Part shown: piece by piece, positions 34,931-45,003 of the stretch | How the letters are laid out: every line of letters begins with the position of its first letter | Numbering within the stretch: the first letter of the stretch is position 1 | Assembly (NCBI GenBank): GCA_032164245.1 | Contig: JAVMKO010000001.1 | Location: 13,863,603 to 13,927,602, forward strand | DNA: 64,000 nucleotides | Direction: 5' to 3' | DNA from: Sternotherus odoratus | Taxonomy: Eukaryota; Chordata; Testudines; Kinosternidae | Notes under the pieces: model-generated | What the model saw: only the letters and a program-made list of their open reading frames with translations | Told to the model about the DNA's origin: nothing | Database searches by the model: none | Program-made: the position numbers and the translations under genes

Positions 34931-35821
34931 ATTGGCATCAATGGGAGCATGATCAGCCTATGTATTACTCTACCAAACCCTTTTTTGTTTGAAATCTACT
35001 CAGACTCGCTAATATCTTTTGAGTAGCATGTATTTCAGAATACAAAAAAAATAAATAAGGCGCTTGACCAAAGAATTCAGGGACGGAAGCTCAACATTAT
35101 TTATAAAGGTAGGAGATGGAGTCAGTCGATGCAGCTCAGCGAGATATTAAATCATAAATTCCATCTAAAATGTTCTCAGAGTTATAGCTGAGATCACATT
35201 TGCAGGCATCTGGGACAGGCATCTGAACAGGACCTGTCTCTAGTGGGAAACTTTTACTAGACAACAGCATGATAGACCATTTGGGGCATGCTGTGATGGA
35301 TGGTTTCAATAGCAAAGAAGGGTGTGTAATATATTTTGCTGATGGACAAATTCTGATACACACAAGCTCCCATAATCAGATAATAGGTTAGCCACTCCAG
35401 AAATAGACTCTGTGTCGGAGGGAGAATCTTTAGCACACCAGCTGCCTTCAACAGCCTGTTCATCATGTACCTCCCATCCTTTTGTTAAAACTTTGATGAT
35501 GTATGTAACTTCACTGACCTGGACAGAGGTGGTTTTTTAATGAGCACAATTAAAAACATTTTTTTTTGCAAGGAAAAACTCTGGAGGGTTATACACTGGA
35601 GACTGCAAATACTCATGGAATCACAATCCAAAGTACAGACTGCTCACTCAGTCCAGGTGTCTGGTCAGAACCAGAAATCTCATAAAAGCTGAATTTTGCA
35701 AGCAAAGAGCCCAATCTTACAAATGCTAAGTAGCATACTGCTTGCTACCATAAAGGAGTCATGTTCACTTTAGTCTGACCACAGTTAAAAACACTTTGCT
35801 CGTTAGAAAGTATTCGTAGGA

Positions 35822-35940
35822 CTGGGTCCTAAGGCCTGATCTTGTGAAGAAGCTGTGAGCCCTCTACTCCAGGTGAGGTCAATGGGAGCTGAAGGTGCCC
35901 AGCATCTCACAGCTTTGCCACCTTGAAAGATCAGGACCTA
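35822..35940. repeat. Old palindromic repeat (CCTGATCTT ends)
   Basis: GGCCTGATCTTGTGAAG...AGCTGTGAG faces CTCACAGCT...TTGAAAGATCAGGACC around GTCAATGGGAGCTGAAGG. The arms are about 30 bp, with a few mismatches. Confidence 0.55.
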
Positions 35941-36740
35941 AACTCACTGGATAGTCATTGGAATCAAAGGCAAATCCCAACCATTTTGCAGCTCACCCAT
36001 CACTACTCAAGAGCTAATAATCATGGGGCAGTTGACCTACAGAGGAACTGAGTCCGCTCCAAGTCAGAAAATGAACACTGATTTGGTCCAATATGGCAAT
36101 CCTTATCATCTTACTTAAATTTTCCCCCTCAAAGCCCTTCTGGAAACACTGATCAATTCATGGCAATTAGACTGGTGTGGGGTCAAAGTCATCCTTGGTG
36201 TAATGTCCCTGGAAACTAGTGACCACCAGGAATGAATCATACATTTGTTCACCTTCAAACTAATGTGAGTATCTGACTAGACTGGCTAAAAAGAACTTTC
36301 ATTGCAGTAAAACAAGTGAGTTTTTCTATATTTAGCACACAATAGCTATCTGTTAAATACAGAAGTACTAATTTATAGGTTCTTTTCTATAGGACGCCTT
36401 GACGCGATGGTACAGCATTTTGTTCAGGACAAAATTAGACAGAACATGTAAACAGTGTCTTTTCACTCTTCTTATAGCTGTATTATAATATCAGCCAGAG
36501 ATTAAGCCACCAGAGATGTCTTTCAGGTCTCAAAATGAATTTCCTATCTGATGAATCACTATGACAAACACAGGCTCCTTTTTCTAGTCACAAAGATGAA
36601 TTTCAAGATTTCAAAACTAAGACAGTGTCAGGCACAAATAAGAGGGTAAAGGATGATGGGAACCCATAATGACTTCTCTGATTCTCCCTCTGTAGCCACC
36701 TGTCATTAAGATGATCATGTGCTCCACTGGTCAGAGTAAG

Positions 36741-36870
36741 GCAGGGGGAATGGAACAATTTTTATAGTGGGGATGCTGAGAGCCATTGAATCAAACTGTA
36801 AAACCCTGTAGATAATGGAGACCACTTCAAGCCAGGGGGTGCGGAAGCACCTCCACTTCCAGCCTCTAGG
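36741..36870 (+). repeat. Turtle repeat with GGTGCTGGAAC head, copy 2
   Basis: It shares GGAACAATTTTTATA, GAGAGCCATTGAATCAAACTG and GGAGACCACTTCAAGCCAGG with 25583-25715. Here the right end CACTTCCAGC is retained but the extreme left is altered. Confidence 0.65.
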
Positions 36871-37226
36871 CAGCAAAGAGGTATTTAAGGGTGAGCTGAT
36901 TGATTTATGTGGCCTAAATGCCCAGTTATCACATTCAGAGATACTATAACCTTTGTAGTTAAATATATGCATTAACCTGTAACTGGTTGTATTACTGATA
37001 TACTGCTTGTATACAGAAGTTCAAAGGCTAGTTCCTTTCCCTAACAGAAGTTGGTCCAAAAAAGATATTTCCTCACCCTCCCTGCCTCTCTCAAATCCTG
37101 GGACCAAAACAGCTACAACAACACTGCAATAGACATAGATATTCATTATAATTTAGGCTGACCATATTTCCTTGAGACAAAAACGGGACATTGGGATGGC
37201 AAAAACGGGACGGGGTTGGGGGGGGG

Positions 37227-37445
37227 TCTCACCAGATGAAATCGGTGCAGTGGCTGCAGAACCTGGACTGAGGGGTGCTGGGGGGGTGGTTGGGGGCTCT
37301 GGGGGGGGGCTCTAGGTCCCAGGGGGTCTCACCAGATGAAGTCGGTGCAGTGGCTGCATTACGTGGGCTGAGGGGCGCTGGGGGGGCTCTAGGGGGGTCT
37401 CACCAGATGAGGTCGGTGCAGTGGCTGCATAACGTGGGCTGCTTG
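37227..37445 (-). repeat. Three tandem copies of the captured exon end plus splice donor
   Basis: The plus-strand phrase TCTCACCAGATGA, followed by GTCGGTGCAGTGGCTGCA-type text, starts at 37227, 37327 and 37398. On the minus strand each copy encodes CSHCTD(F/L)IW and then GTGAGAC. Copies one and two keep Phe, and the third, joined to the rest of the exon, has Leu. Spacings are about 100 and 71 bp. G-runs separate the units. Confidence 0.8.
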
Positions 37446-37525
37446 CACAAGCGCGCGGTGACTTTGTGGCTCTTGACCACGTGGATCACCTTCTGGCGCA
37501 GCGCCCCCTTGCGGCAGAACAGCAG
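37404..37525 (-). pseudogene. Transduplicated exon of a conventional protein kinase C (C1A domain), decayed
   Basis: The minus strand encodes [20 protein letters not shown] followed by [20 protein letters not shown]. This matches the start of the first diacylglycerol-binding C1 domain of conventional PKCs. The zinc ligand His and the CSHC pair are kept. Aromatic positions of the family are altered (FF to LC, F to V or L). The combination V-x-V-K-S-H fits the gamma isoform better than alpha or beta, from memory of the family. The exon ends in GTGAGA, matching a splice donor, so genomic DNA rather than cDNA was captured. An open frame extends upstream to a possible ATG at 37570 without clear homology. 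It cannot make a kinase. Confidence 0.75.
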
Positions 37526-37619
37526 CTTGGCCAGGCACTCCAGCTCGGTGGGCGAGGTGACCAGCACCATGGCCCCACCTGGGCCCCCCCAGCGCCGGGT
37601 GGGGGGAGGCAGAGCGGGA

Positions 37620-38110
37620 ACTGGGGGGGGGATGGATGGAGGAATAAGCAGAACAGGGATGGGGAATGAAGAGGATGGAGGGAGAGAGAGAAGGGGGGAT
37701 GAGGGATGAAGAGGATGGAGGGGATGGAGGGAGAGAAGGCACGAAGGTGAGAAGGGAGAGGATGGATGGATGAGAGAAGAGATGGGGGTAGGGAGCAGGG
37801 GGGATGGAGGAGGCAAGGGACAGCAAGAAGGAGGGATGGAGAGAAGGGAGATGGAAGAGGAGGCAGTGGACGGAGGGAGAGAGGGAAGGGAGGGATGGAG
37901 AAGGGAGATAGAGAGAAGGAAGAGAGGGATGGAGGAATAGAGAGAAGGGAGGAAGGAAGGGATGGAGGGATGGAGAAGGGGATAGAGAGAAGGGATGGAG
38001 GGAGCGAGACGAGGCAGCGGACGGAGGGAGAGAGCAGGGAGGGATGGAGAAGGGGGATGGAGAGAATGGAGGGATGGAGAGAAGGAGGGAAGAAGGAGGA
38101 ATAGTGAGAA
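37620..38110 (+). repeat. Purine-rich (GGATGGAGGGAGAGAAGG)n minisatellite
   Basis: Almost every base is G or A on the plus strand, with GGATGGA, GAGAGAAGG and GAAGGGAGG words rearranged without a fixed period. The complement gives the spurious Ser/Pro/His-rich frame on the minus strand. Mirror-repeat purine tracts of this kind can form triplex DNA. Confidence 0.8.
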
Positions 38111-38433
38111 GAGGAGGCAGCGGGCGGCGGGCTGAAGCCGACGGTGGAGCGGAGCTGTCCGGAGCTGCAGCCGAGGGCCGAGCGCACCGGCGGGGGGGCT
38201 GCCGGCCGGGTTTTATGAGACATAATCATAAAACCCGGCCGCCAGCCCCCCCGGAGGCGCGCTCGGCCCCCGGCTGCGGCTCTGGACAGCTCCGCTCCGC
38301 CGTCGGCTTCAGCCCGCCGCCTCCTCTTCTCACTATTCCTCCTTCTTCCCTCCTTCTCTCCATCCCTCCCTTCTCTCCACCCCTCCCTTCCTCCCTGTTC
38401 TCTCACTCCATCCGCTGCCTCCTCTCCCTACCT
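38009..38433. repeat. Large inverted repeat, arms about 200 bp
   Basis: The left arm (about 38009-38218) and right arm (about 38227-38433) are complementary, with modest mismatch, and are separated by only about 8 bp around GAGACATA. Both contain the phrases GAGGAATAGTGAGAAGAGGAGG and GAAGCCGACGG, or their complements, and AAAACCCGGCC at the centre. The GC-rich inner halves are CpG-dense. A transcript would fold into a long hairpin. Confidence 0.85.
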
Positions 38434-38436
38434 AAG

Positions 38437-38518
38437 GACTAGTATCAGATGTCAAAATCTCCGATGAGCGCAGTTTGCTCATCGGAGATTTTGACATCTG
38501 ATACTTGTCCTTAGGTAG
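38437..38518. repeat. Perfect-type hairpin, 42-bp arms
   Basis: The left arm begins CTACCTAAGGACTAGTATC and the right arm ends GATACTTGTCCTTAGGTAG, with one mismatch (T versus A) along about 42 bp and the 7-base loop GCAGTTT. It sits between the large inverted repeat and the right subterminal region of the same hAT. Its length and loop resemble a small-RNA hairpin precursor, although it is more likely a foldback insertion. Confidence 0.8.
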
Positions 38519-38799
38519 CAAGATTCTTCACCTGAGCTCTTGTGAGTCCTGCAAAGAAAGAACCTCCCCCTAGAAAGCAGCTTGGGACCTGCCCCAAGAA
38601 CGGGACAAAATTGATATTTTTGTCAAAAAGACAGGACGGTCCAAAAATATGTAAAAAACGGGACTGTCCCGTTCAAAACGGGACGTATGGTCAGCCTATT
38701 ATAATTGGATCAGGCAGTCTGCTTTCATCCACGATAAAAATATGCCAACTTCTCTGCAAAGATTTGTATCTGATTTCAGGTTCAGATTAGGAACATTCC

Positions 38800-40747
38800 C
38801 ATAGTTTAGGAAGGTTTGGACTGACCATGGTAATAATGAGGGACTTTAACTATCCATATCTGTTAGAAATGTAAGATGACAAAACACAAGATTTTTGGTA
38901 AGTTCTTGGAATGTGATGGGACAACTTTTATTTCAGAAAATGAAGGATATAAACAGGGGGAGTCCCATGTTAGACTTGATTTGGCAATTTGAGTCAAAGT
39001 GATCATGAAATGATACATTTCATGATTCTGAGGAAAGCAAGGAACGTAACAGCAGAAGAAGGACAATTAAGCAGACTTTAACAAACTCAGAGAAGGGATA
39101 GGTAAGGTCCCATGGGAAGAAAATCTAAGGAAATAGGCATTCAAAAGGGACATAAAAGGGAATAAGAAGAGGTTTTTAAAATACATTTAAGATTAGCAGC
39201 CGTGTTAGTCTGTATCCATAAATAAGATGAGGAAGACTTTGTAGCACCTTAGAGACTAACCAGTTTATTTCAGCATAAGCTTTTGTGGGCTATAGCCTTA
39301 TTTAAAATACATTGGGAGCAAGAAAAAAATAAAGGAAAATGCCAGTCCTCTACTTAGCGGGGAAGGAGAGCTAACAATTGATGACATCAAGAACACTGGG
39401 GTGTTTAAAGTCTTTACTAAAAAGGTTAATGGTGACTCAACACACTTAATATTAACATGAAGAAGGAAGGAAAGCAAGCCAAAATAGGGAAAGAACATGT
39501 TAAAGACTATTTAGATAAATTATATGTATTCAAGTTGGCAAGGCCTGATGAAATTTATCTAGGGTACTTAAGGAACTAGCTGAGGCAATCTCAGAACTGT
39601 TAGCAATTATCTTTGAGAACTCATGAAGGACAGGTGAGGTCCCAGAAGACTGGAGAAGGGCAAACATAGTGCTGTACCTATGTTTAAAAAGGGGAACAAA
39701 TAGGACCTGGGGAATTATAGCCCAGTCAGCCTAAGTTCAATACCTGGAAAAAACACCGGAACAAATGATTAAATAATCAATTTTTAAGCACCTCAGAGGA
39801 TATAGCCAGCATGGATTTTTTCAAGAACAAATTATGCCAAAATGCCCTAGTTTTACAGGAATCTGTCCTGGGTCCAGTACTAGTCAATATTTTCCACTAA
39901 TGAGTTGAATAATGGAGTTGGGATTATACTTATAAAAAAATTAAGATGATACCATGCTGGGACCGGCTCCAACACTTTGGAGGACAGAATTATCATTCAA
40001 AAGCACCTTGACAAATTGGAGAAATGGTCTGAATTCAACATGATGAAATTCAGTAAAGATAAGTGCAAAGTACTTCAACGAAGGAAGGAAAAAAATCAAA
40101 CACGCAGGTATGAGGACCAATCATATAACTGCTAAAAGGATCTGGGGGCTATAGTGGAACACAAATTGAGTATGAGTCAACAATGTGATGCAGTGTGGAA
40201 AAGGTTTATCTTCTGCTGTATTAACAAGAGTGTTGTATTTAAGACACAGGCGATAATTGATGAGGCTTCAGCTGGAGTATTGTGTCCAATTCTGGGAGGT
40301 ACACTTCAGAAAAGATGTGGATAAATTGGAGACAGTTCAGAAGACAGCAACAAAAAATATACAATCTTAAGAAAACCTGACCTAGAAGGAAATTAAATTA
40401 AAAATTTAATTCTGGGCATGTTTACTCTTGAAAAAAGACAACAAAGAGGGGACCTTATAATAGTCTTCAGCTATGTTTAGGACTGTTATAAAAAGAGCTG
40501 TGATCAACTGTTCTGGAAATTAATGGGCTTAATCTGTAAGTGAGGGAGATTTAGATTAGATGATAGAGAAAAAAACTTTCTAACTACAAGGTGAGTTCTG
40601 GTATAGGTTTCCAAGGGAGGTTGGGGAATTCCCATCACTGGAAGTTCAAATAGGAATTTTTTCAGGGAAGTTCCATGACCTGTTGTGTACAAGAGGTCAA
40701 ACTAGGTTATCACAATGGTCCTGTATGGCCTTGAAATCTATGAATCC
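38800..40747 (+). mobile_element. CR1-group LINE, internally deleted, with a SINE insert
   Basis: Text such as GACCATGGTAATAATGAGGGACTTTAAC, GTGATCATGAAATGAT, CAGAAGACTGGAGAAGGGCAAAC and GGACCTGGGGAATTATAGCC (with its mismatches) follows the order of a CR1-type second open frame from the endonuclease to the polymerase. The tail ends ATCACAATGGTCCTGTATGGCCTTGAAATCTATGAATC. Stops are frequent in every frame. It is 1.9 kb long including the SINE at 39188-39300, much shorter than a full CR1 of this span. Confidence 0.85.
39188..39300 (+). mobile_element. tRNA-derived turtle SINE inside the CR1
   Basis: GATTAGCAGCCGTGTTAGTCTG, CACCTTAGAGACTAACCAG and GCATAAGCTTTTGTGGGC occur in order. A perfect 13-bp duplication TTTAAAATACATT occurs at 39175-39187 and 39301-39313. 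Confidence 0.9.
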
Positions 40748-41112
40748 TTGTTTAGATGTTATGAGCCTGACAGAACACAGATCAGCTCCCACTGTTCTCC
40801 ACAGGGTATGAGAATGGAGCCATGTCCTCAGTCATTCTCAGCGGTGCTAGGTGATTAGCACATTTGAAGAGCTGCCCCTGGCCTTCAAAGAGTGACCTCT
40901 TCCCGGGAGTAGTCTCAACATCCCTCCACCTCATTGGCTATGCATGTTAGTCAGGCTACTAAGGTCTTTGACTATGGTGTGAGTGACTTGTTCTTCCCTG
41001 GCTGACTGAATGGGCTGTAGCACAGTGTGAAGATGTCTGCTTACTTGGGTGGTGGGGTGAAATGAAGGAGCCCTCCCACAAGCAGGGAAGAGTGCTCCAA
41101 CACAGTGGTGGT
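40748..41112. other. Gene-free stretch, nothing recognised
   Basis: Between the CR1 tail and the LTR I see no feature. Confidence 0.4.
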
Positions 41113-42206
41113 TGTGATGGGTTTCCCCCAGCATGCCACCTGCAACTGGGGTACTGCTGAGCCCTCTGACCTAGGCTCCCTCTCACACTATGCTGCTGTG
41201 ACAAGCTACAGCCCTGCTCCTGGTCTTATGCTTCCACCAGCATACACACACTCAGCTGCAGTTACATGCAGGCTCTTTGACCAGCCACTGCATGTGAACC
41301 AACAATAGAGTGGATACAGCCAAAGTAACCCCCACCTTCCCAGCCTAGGACCCCAGAGCTGTACCATACTACCCTGGTCAAATTTGGCCGTATATGAGTT
41401 TAACTGCCTCTCCCTCAATGTGAAGAGGACATACATAGATTGTGTTGACTGAGTTGGGATTTTTCCCTAGAAACTTCATTTGAAATGCACTGGTTTAGAT
41501 AAAACATAAAACAAAATTTATTAACTACAAAAAGATTTTAAGTGATAGCAAAGCAGATTTCTGAGTAAATAAATGAATCCACAAACTAAACCTAAGATAC
41601 TAGAAAGATTGACTATGAATAGCAATTTCTCACCCTGAGTGGCTGATTCTTAAGGGACAAGCTGCATTTGCTTTGCAGCTTGGGATTCCCACCACTGTTC
41701 CAAGTCCTTTTTCCTCAGTAGCTTCTCTCAGATGTTGAGGTGTGGGGGAGTGAAGAACACCAGATGATGTTACTCCCTGAGTTATATAGCTTTAGCATGT
41801 GACGGGAACCCTCAAAAACAGTTCCCAGCCCAGTCTGTGGAAAAATACAGGCATCCAAAATGGAGTCCAGAGTCATGTGATCTGGTAGTGTCATAGCAGC
41901 CATTACTTAGAGGCTGGCTGAAATGACCACAGGAAGGCTGAGCTATTCCACAGCCTATTGTCTTGGCTGATGGGGCATCAGCACTATCTGGCTTCTTCAT
42001 TGTTGTACCTGAAAGGTTGGTTGTGGGTGTTTTCTAGAGTAAGCTCATTTGAAATACAGACCCATAGTCAATATTCATAACTTCAGATACAAAAATGATA
42101 CATGCATACAACTAGGATTCTCATGTTCAGCAAATCACAACTGTTCCAATGGCATTTCACAAGACATATCCTGTACAAGACATATCATCATAATATTACT
42201 ATGACA
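41113..42206 (-). mobile_element. LTR of an endogenous retrovirus-like element, minus strand
   Basis: Read on the minus strand, it starts TGTCATAGTAATATTATG at 42206 and ends CCCATCACA at 41113. A TATA-like CTATATAACTC lies near 41785 and AATAAA near 41517, in the right order for U3-R-U5. The sequence fits a long turtle LTR type that I recognise by phrases such as GACCCCAGAGCTGTACCA in the plus direction. No target duplication or internal region was identified, so the ends may be off by a few bases. Confidence 0.65.
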
Positions 42207-42279
42207 ACTCTGGGATGTAGTGTCAAAATTCTGTGAAGTGGTGCAAAGTCTTGAGTCCTGTTTGACTTCTCGCTAATCT

Positions 42280-43640
42280 TGGATGACTGGGTAGTATCAC
42301 TTTCTGAAAGTGCCTTCTTTCACCTTTCCAAGGAACTTCATACCTCCCTCAAAGACAAGGGCCTGGCCATAGTAATCCTTGCACCTGTCACTTCCAGGCT
42401 GTATTGTTGTAACTCATTGTATTTGAAATGGAGTGTGAAGATAATACAAAGGTTCCAGCTTGTGGAGAATGCAGCTGTCTGCCTTATTCATGGCTTAGAC
42501 TGCTGTGAACACCTCAAGCTGTTCACAAGCTGTCATAAGTGTGGAGTGTTGCCTTGCCTGGGTGGGGCTAATGTTACCTGAGAAGGCAGTGTTGTCAGAG
42601 CAGTCTGGCTAGGCACAGAGAAAGCAGGAAGTAAAATTCAGTTCAATTTGGGCTTTTAATTGACTCAAACCTCTGATCCAGCTATGGATCTCCAACTTTG
42701 TCTTTTCTTTGTGTGTCTTCATAACTAGAAACTGTAAGTAAGATTGTCCTGCCTAAAAGCCTTGCATTTGACCTTGGTGTCTCTTCTGTGTAATTAGCAG
42801 AGGAGGTGAGAAGTTAGTTTATGCAAGAAGATTAAGGTTAAAAGATTCTGTACCTGTGTAGTGTCTTAATTGTATGCTGTATTTTCTTTTCTTTATTAAA
42901 TCTTTTTAGTTATAAAAAGGTTTAGTTCTTCTCATAAAGAAATCCTAGCTTGGATTTATCCCAGTCCCCAGGTACAGAGCAGTCTGTGTGTCTAAGAAAA
43001 AAGCTCACAGGGTGAAGCCTCAGGGCGGTTTCTTATCTCTCTTAGTAACAGACGGGAGGGGCAAGGGGGAAGGGAACAGCGTTGAAGGTCCCAATTTCTC
43101 AGGGGGAGAAATTGGGGGAGTTAGGTGTCAAGGTACCCCACCCCATGGTCTTGGGGTGATTACTGAGTGGTGGCAGCTTGGGTAACCCCAATTCCCCAGC
43201 TGGTAGAGTGAGGGGGGGCTGGGGTGTATGAAGACCTAACTTAAGCTGGGAAGCAGCTGGAGTTGTTGATCTGGCCATAATGAGTCCCTTCTCAGTACCC
43301 GGGGTTCAGAGAAGGGGGGTAACACTCTTACACAAGCCCTTCCACTGGCTCCCAGTCAGCTTCTGATGCCGGTCTAAGGCCTTGGTCCTAATTTTCCAAA
43401 GCAATTAATGGATTAAGCCCCAGCTACACCAAAGATCAAACTTTAATCTCTGAACTATCGTGACAGCAGCAATTCCCTGTGAGAATGCCCAGGAGCAAGT
43501 GCATGAGAGCTGGGGAGAAAGTATTCTCTAGCAAGGGGATCTGGCTATAGAAGAGTCTTCCAGAGGTGGTCTGGCCAATCCAGTGTCGTCTCACCATCTT
43601 TAGTGTTGCAAAATGTTCCTCGCTGAGAAATCCTTTCCAC
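42280..43640 (+). mobile_element. L2-type LINE fragment split by a solo LTR
   Basis: The first piece (42280-42530) encodes LAIVILAPVTSRLYCCNSLY followed by FQLVENAAVCLIHG. The second (43338-43640) encodes a HWLPVSF-like stretch followed by SLPEVVWPIQ. Both lie in the order of the C-terminal polymerase region of L2/jockey-type LINEs (pattern LVTSRLDYCNSL...LQLVQNAAARL...LHWLPV). Frameshifts are present. The intervening 0.8 kb is a separate insertion. Confidence 0.75.
42531..43332. mobile_element. Solo LTR within the L2 fragment
   Basis: The 802-bp insert has TGTCATAAG at the left and CTCTTACA at the right, TG...CA, with a 5-bp duplication CAAGC at 42526-42530 and 43333-43337. It contains TTATAAAAAGG near 42910 on the plus strand and AATAAA on the minus strand near 42895, so orientation is undecided. 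There is no internal coding region. Confidence 0.72.
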
Positions 43641-43994
43641 CATAAGCGGACACTGACAGTTCAGACACCCCCTTTATTCTCAAACCTCCACCGACTCCTC
43701 CCACACTCAACCCCTCTCCCCAAAACAACAAAAACCCATGCCAGAGTTTGACCCTGAAAAAGGGAGCAGTGCCAGAGACCCCATGAAATCCACTAGGTAC
43801 TACACTATTGCTATTAGCTTTATATGGAAAGCACTTAGACACTATAGTGATAGAGTTTCCAAGTTTTTTGTCAACCAATCAAGAGCAGGAACCCAATACT
43901 GAACTCCTGCATAGAGACTATGAACTGGAAAGGATGGCCTTCTGGAAGGGTATTTGTTTATTAAAAAAAAATTGTTGGGGCAGAAATAAAGACA
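43641..43994. other. Gene-free stretch
   Basis: Nothing recognised apart from C-rich text at about 43670-43740. Confidence 0.35.
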
Positions 43995-44660
43995 CATTAG
44001 GGATCAGCACTGAGCTCTTTGTTTATCCTTGTCCTGCGTACCCTCCCAAGGAACATATACCAGAAGGCACCTTGATGCATGTTGTTTGCAGTTGAGAATA
44101 AAGATAGCCCAGAAGAACATCTTGATAAATGGAGAGATGTGCTGGAGACATATGGGCTCAAAATAAGCAGAGGTAAAGCAGACATATGGCATGTAATTTC
44201 AATAATGTGAACAATGAAGAATTATTCTTGAAACTAGGTGGACCAACAAAGCTGAAACTGAAAAGTTTCAAGTATCTGGGTTCCAGAATTGAGGAAAATA
44301 GGGAAATTTATGATGAAATTAGAGTGAGGATAAGAAATGCTTGGCTCAAATGGAGAGCGATAAATATGTGACAGTAAGATTAAAAGGGAAAGTCTAGAAA
44401 AGCATGGTCTGTCCAGTTTTAGTGAATGCTGGGCAACAAAGAAGAAATAGGTCTAACTGAAATGTGAAGAGCTGAGATGGATGAGTGTTGTAAACAAGAA
44501 AGATCTCATGAGGGAATGTGGATGTTCAAGACATGCTCAAAAGAATACCCGGGCATGAAAAATGAGGCAGTGCAGAGTCAGCTGGATTGGCCATGTAAAG
44601 TGCGGTCCTAACAACAATGGCAGTACGAGAGTCCAATGGATCAAGACTGAAAGGGAAATA
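43995..44660 (+). mobile_element. RTE/BovB-like LINE fragment
   Basis: Shifting frames, the plus strand encodes CMLFAVE (family CMLFADD), HLDKWRDVLETYGLKISRGK, and then LKLKSFKYLGSRIEENREIYDEIRVRIRNAWLKWR in parts, and a WIGHVKC-like ending. This is the order of the polymerase C-terminal half of RTE-type LINEs, which typically have FKYLGS followed by AWLKWR. The catalytic FADD is mutated and stops interrupt it. Confidence 0.75.
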
Positions 44661-44663
44661 CAG

Positions 44664-45003
44664 AGTATGTCTACACAGCAACTAGGCACCACGCCAGCCG
44701 ACGTCAGCTCACAGTGGTTGGGCTGTGGGGCTATTTCATTGCTGTGTAGACTTCTGGGTTTGGGCTAGAGCCTGAGGACTGGGACACTCCCCCCTTGCAG
44801 AGTCCTAGAGCCTGAGCGCTGGGACACTCCCCCCCTTGCAGAGTCCTAGAGCCTGAGCGCTAGGACACTCCCCCCTTGCAGAGTCCTGGAGCCTGGCCTC
44901 CAGCCTGAGCCCAGAAATCTGTGATAAAACAGCCCCGCAGCCCGAGCCCAGATCAGCTGGCATGAGCCAGTCCAAGGTTTCTCACTGCAGTGTAGACATA
45001 CCC
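44664..45003. repeat. MITE with GTATGTCTACAC ends and internal tandem repeat
   Basis: The left end GTATGTCTACACAGC and right end GCAGTGTAGACATACC are inverted. Three units of 40-41 bp starting at 44766, 44806 and 44847 (CTAGAGCCTGAG...GGGACACTCCCCCC...TTGCAGAGTC) lie inside. No convincing target duplication is visible. The ends resemble those of the first element in the window. Confidence 0.7.

Larger units (their letters stand above)
33664..37153. other. Gene-free stretch with scattered old repeats
   Basis: Outside the listed repeats I see nothing supported. The part 33830-33960 is richer in CpG (GTATACGCGCTG, AACCGAGCGAGAC) than its surroundings. Confidence 0.4.
37154..38698. mobile_element. 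1545-bp hAT carrying a captured PKC exon
   Basis: The inverted ends are TAGGCTGACCATA and TATGGTCAGCCTA. A perfect 8-bp duplication, TTATAATT, flanks them at 37146-37153 and 38699-38706. Subterminal GGGACA/AAAACGGGAC words are repeated near both ends, as is usual for transposase binding regions. The interior, from left to right, holds three copies of a PKC exon end with splice donor, the captured exon, a purine-rich minisatellite, a palindrome with arms of about 200 bp, and a 42-bp-arm hairpin. There is no transposase frame, so it depends on a related element for movement. The 306-codon minus frame is low-complexity Ser/Pro text from the minisatellite. Confidence 0.85.

Noticed and set aside
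37486..38406. 306-codon minus-strand open frame
   Set aside because: It is Ser/Pro/His-rich translation of a purine-rich minisatellite and a palindrome within a hAT. Opposite-strand frames are equally long and no domain is visible outside the captured exon.
43808..44095. 95-codon frame as a gene
   Set aside because: Its second half overlaps the RTE fragment in the wrong frame, and the first half has no features.
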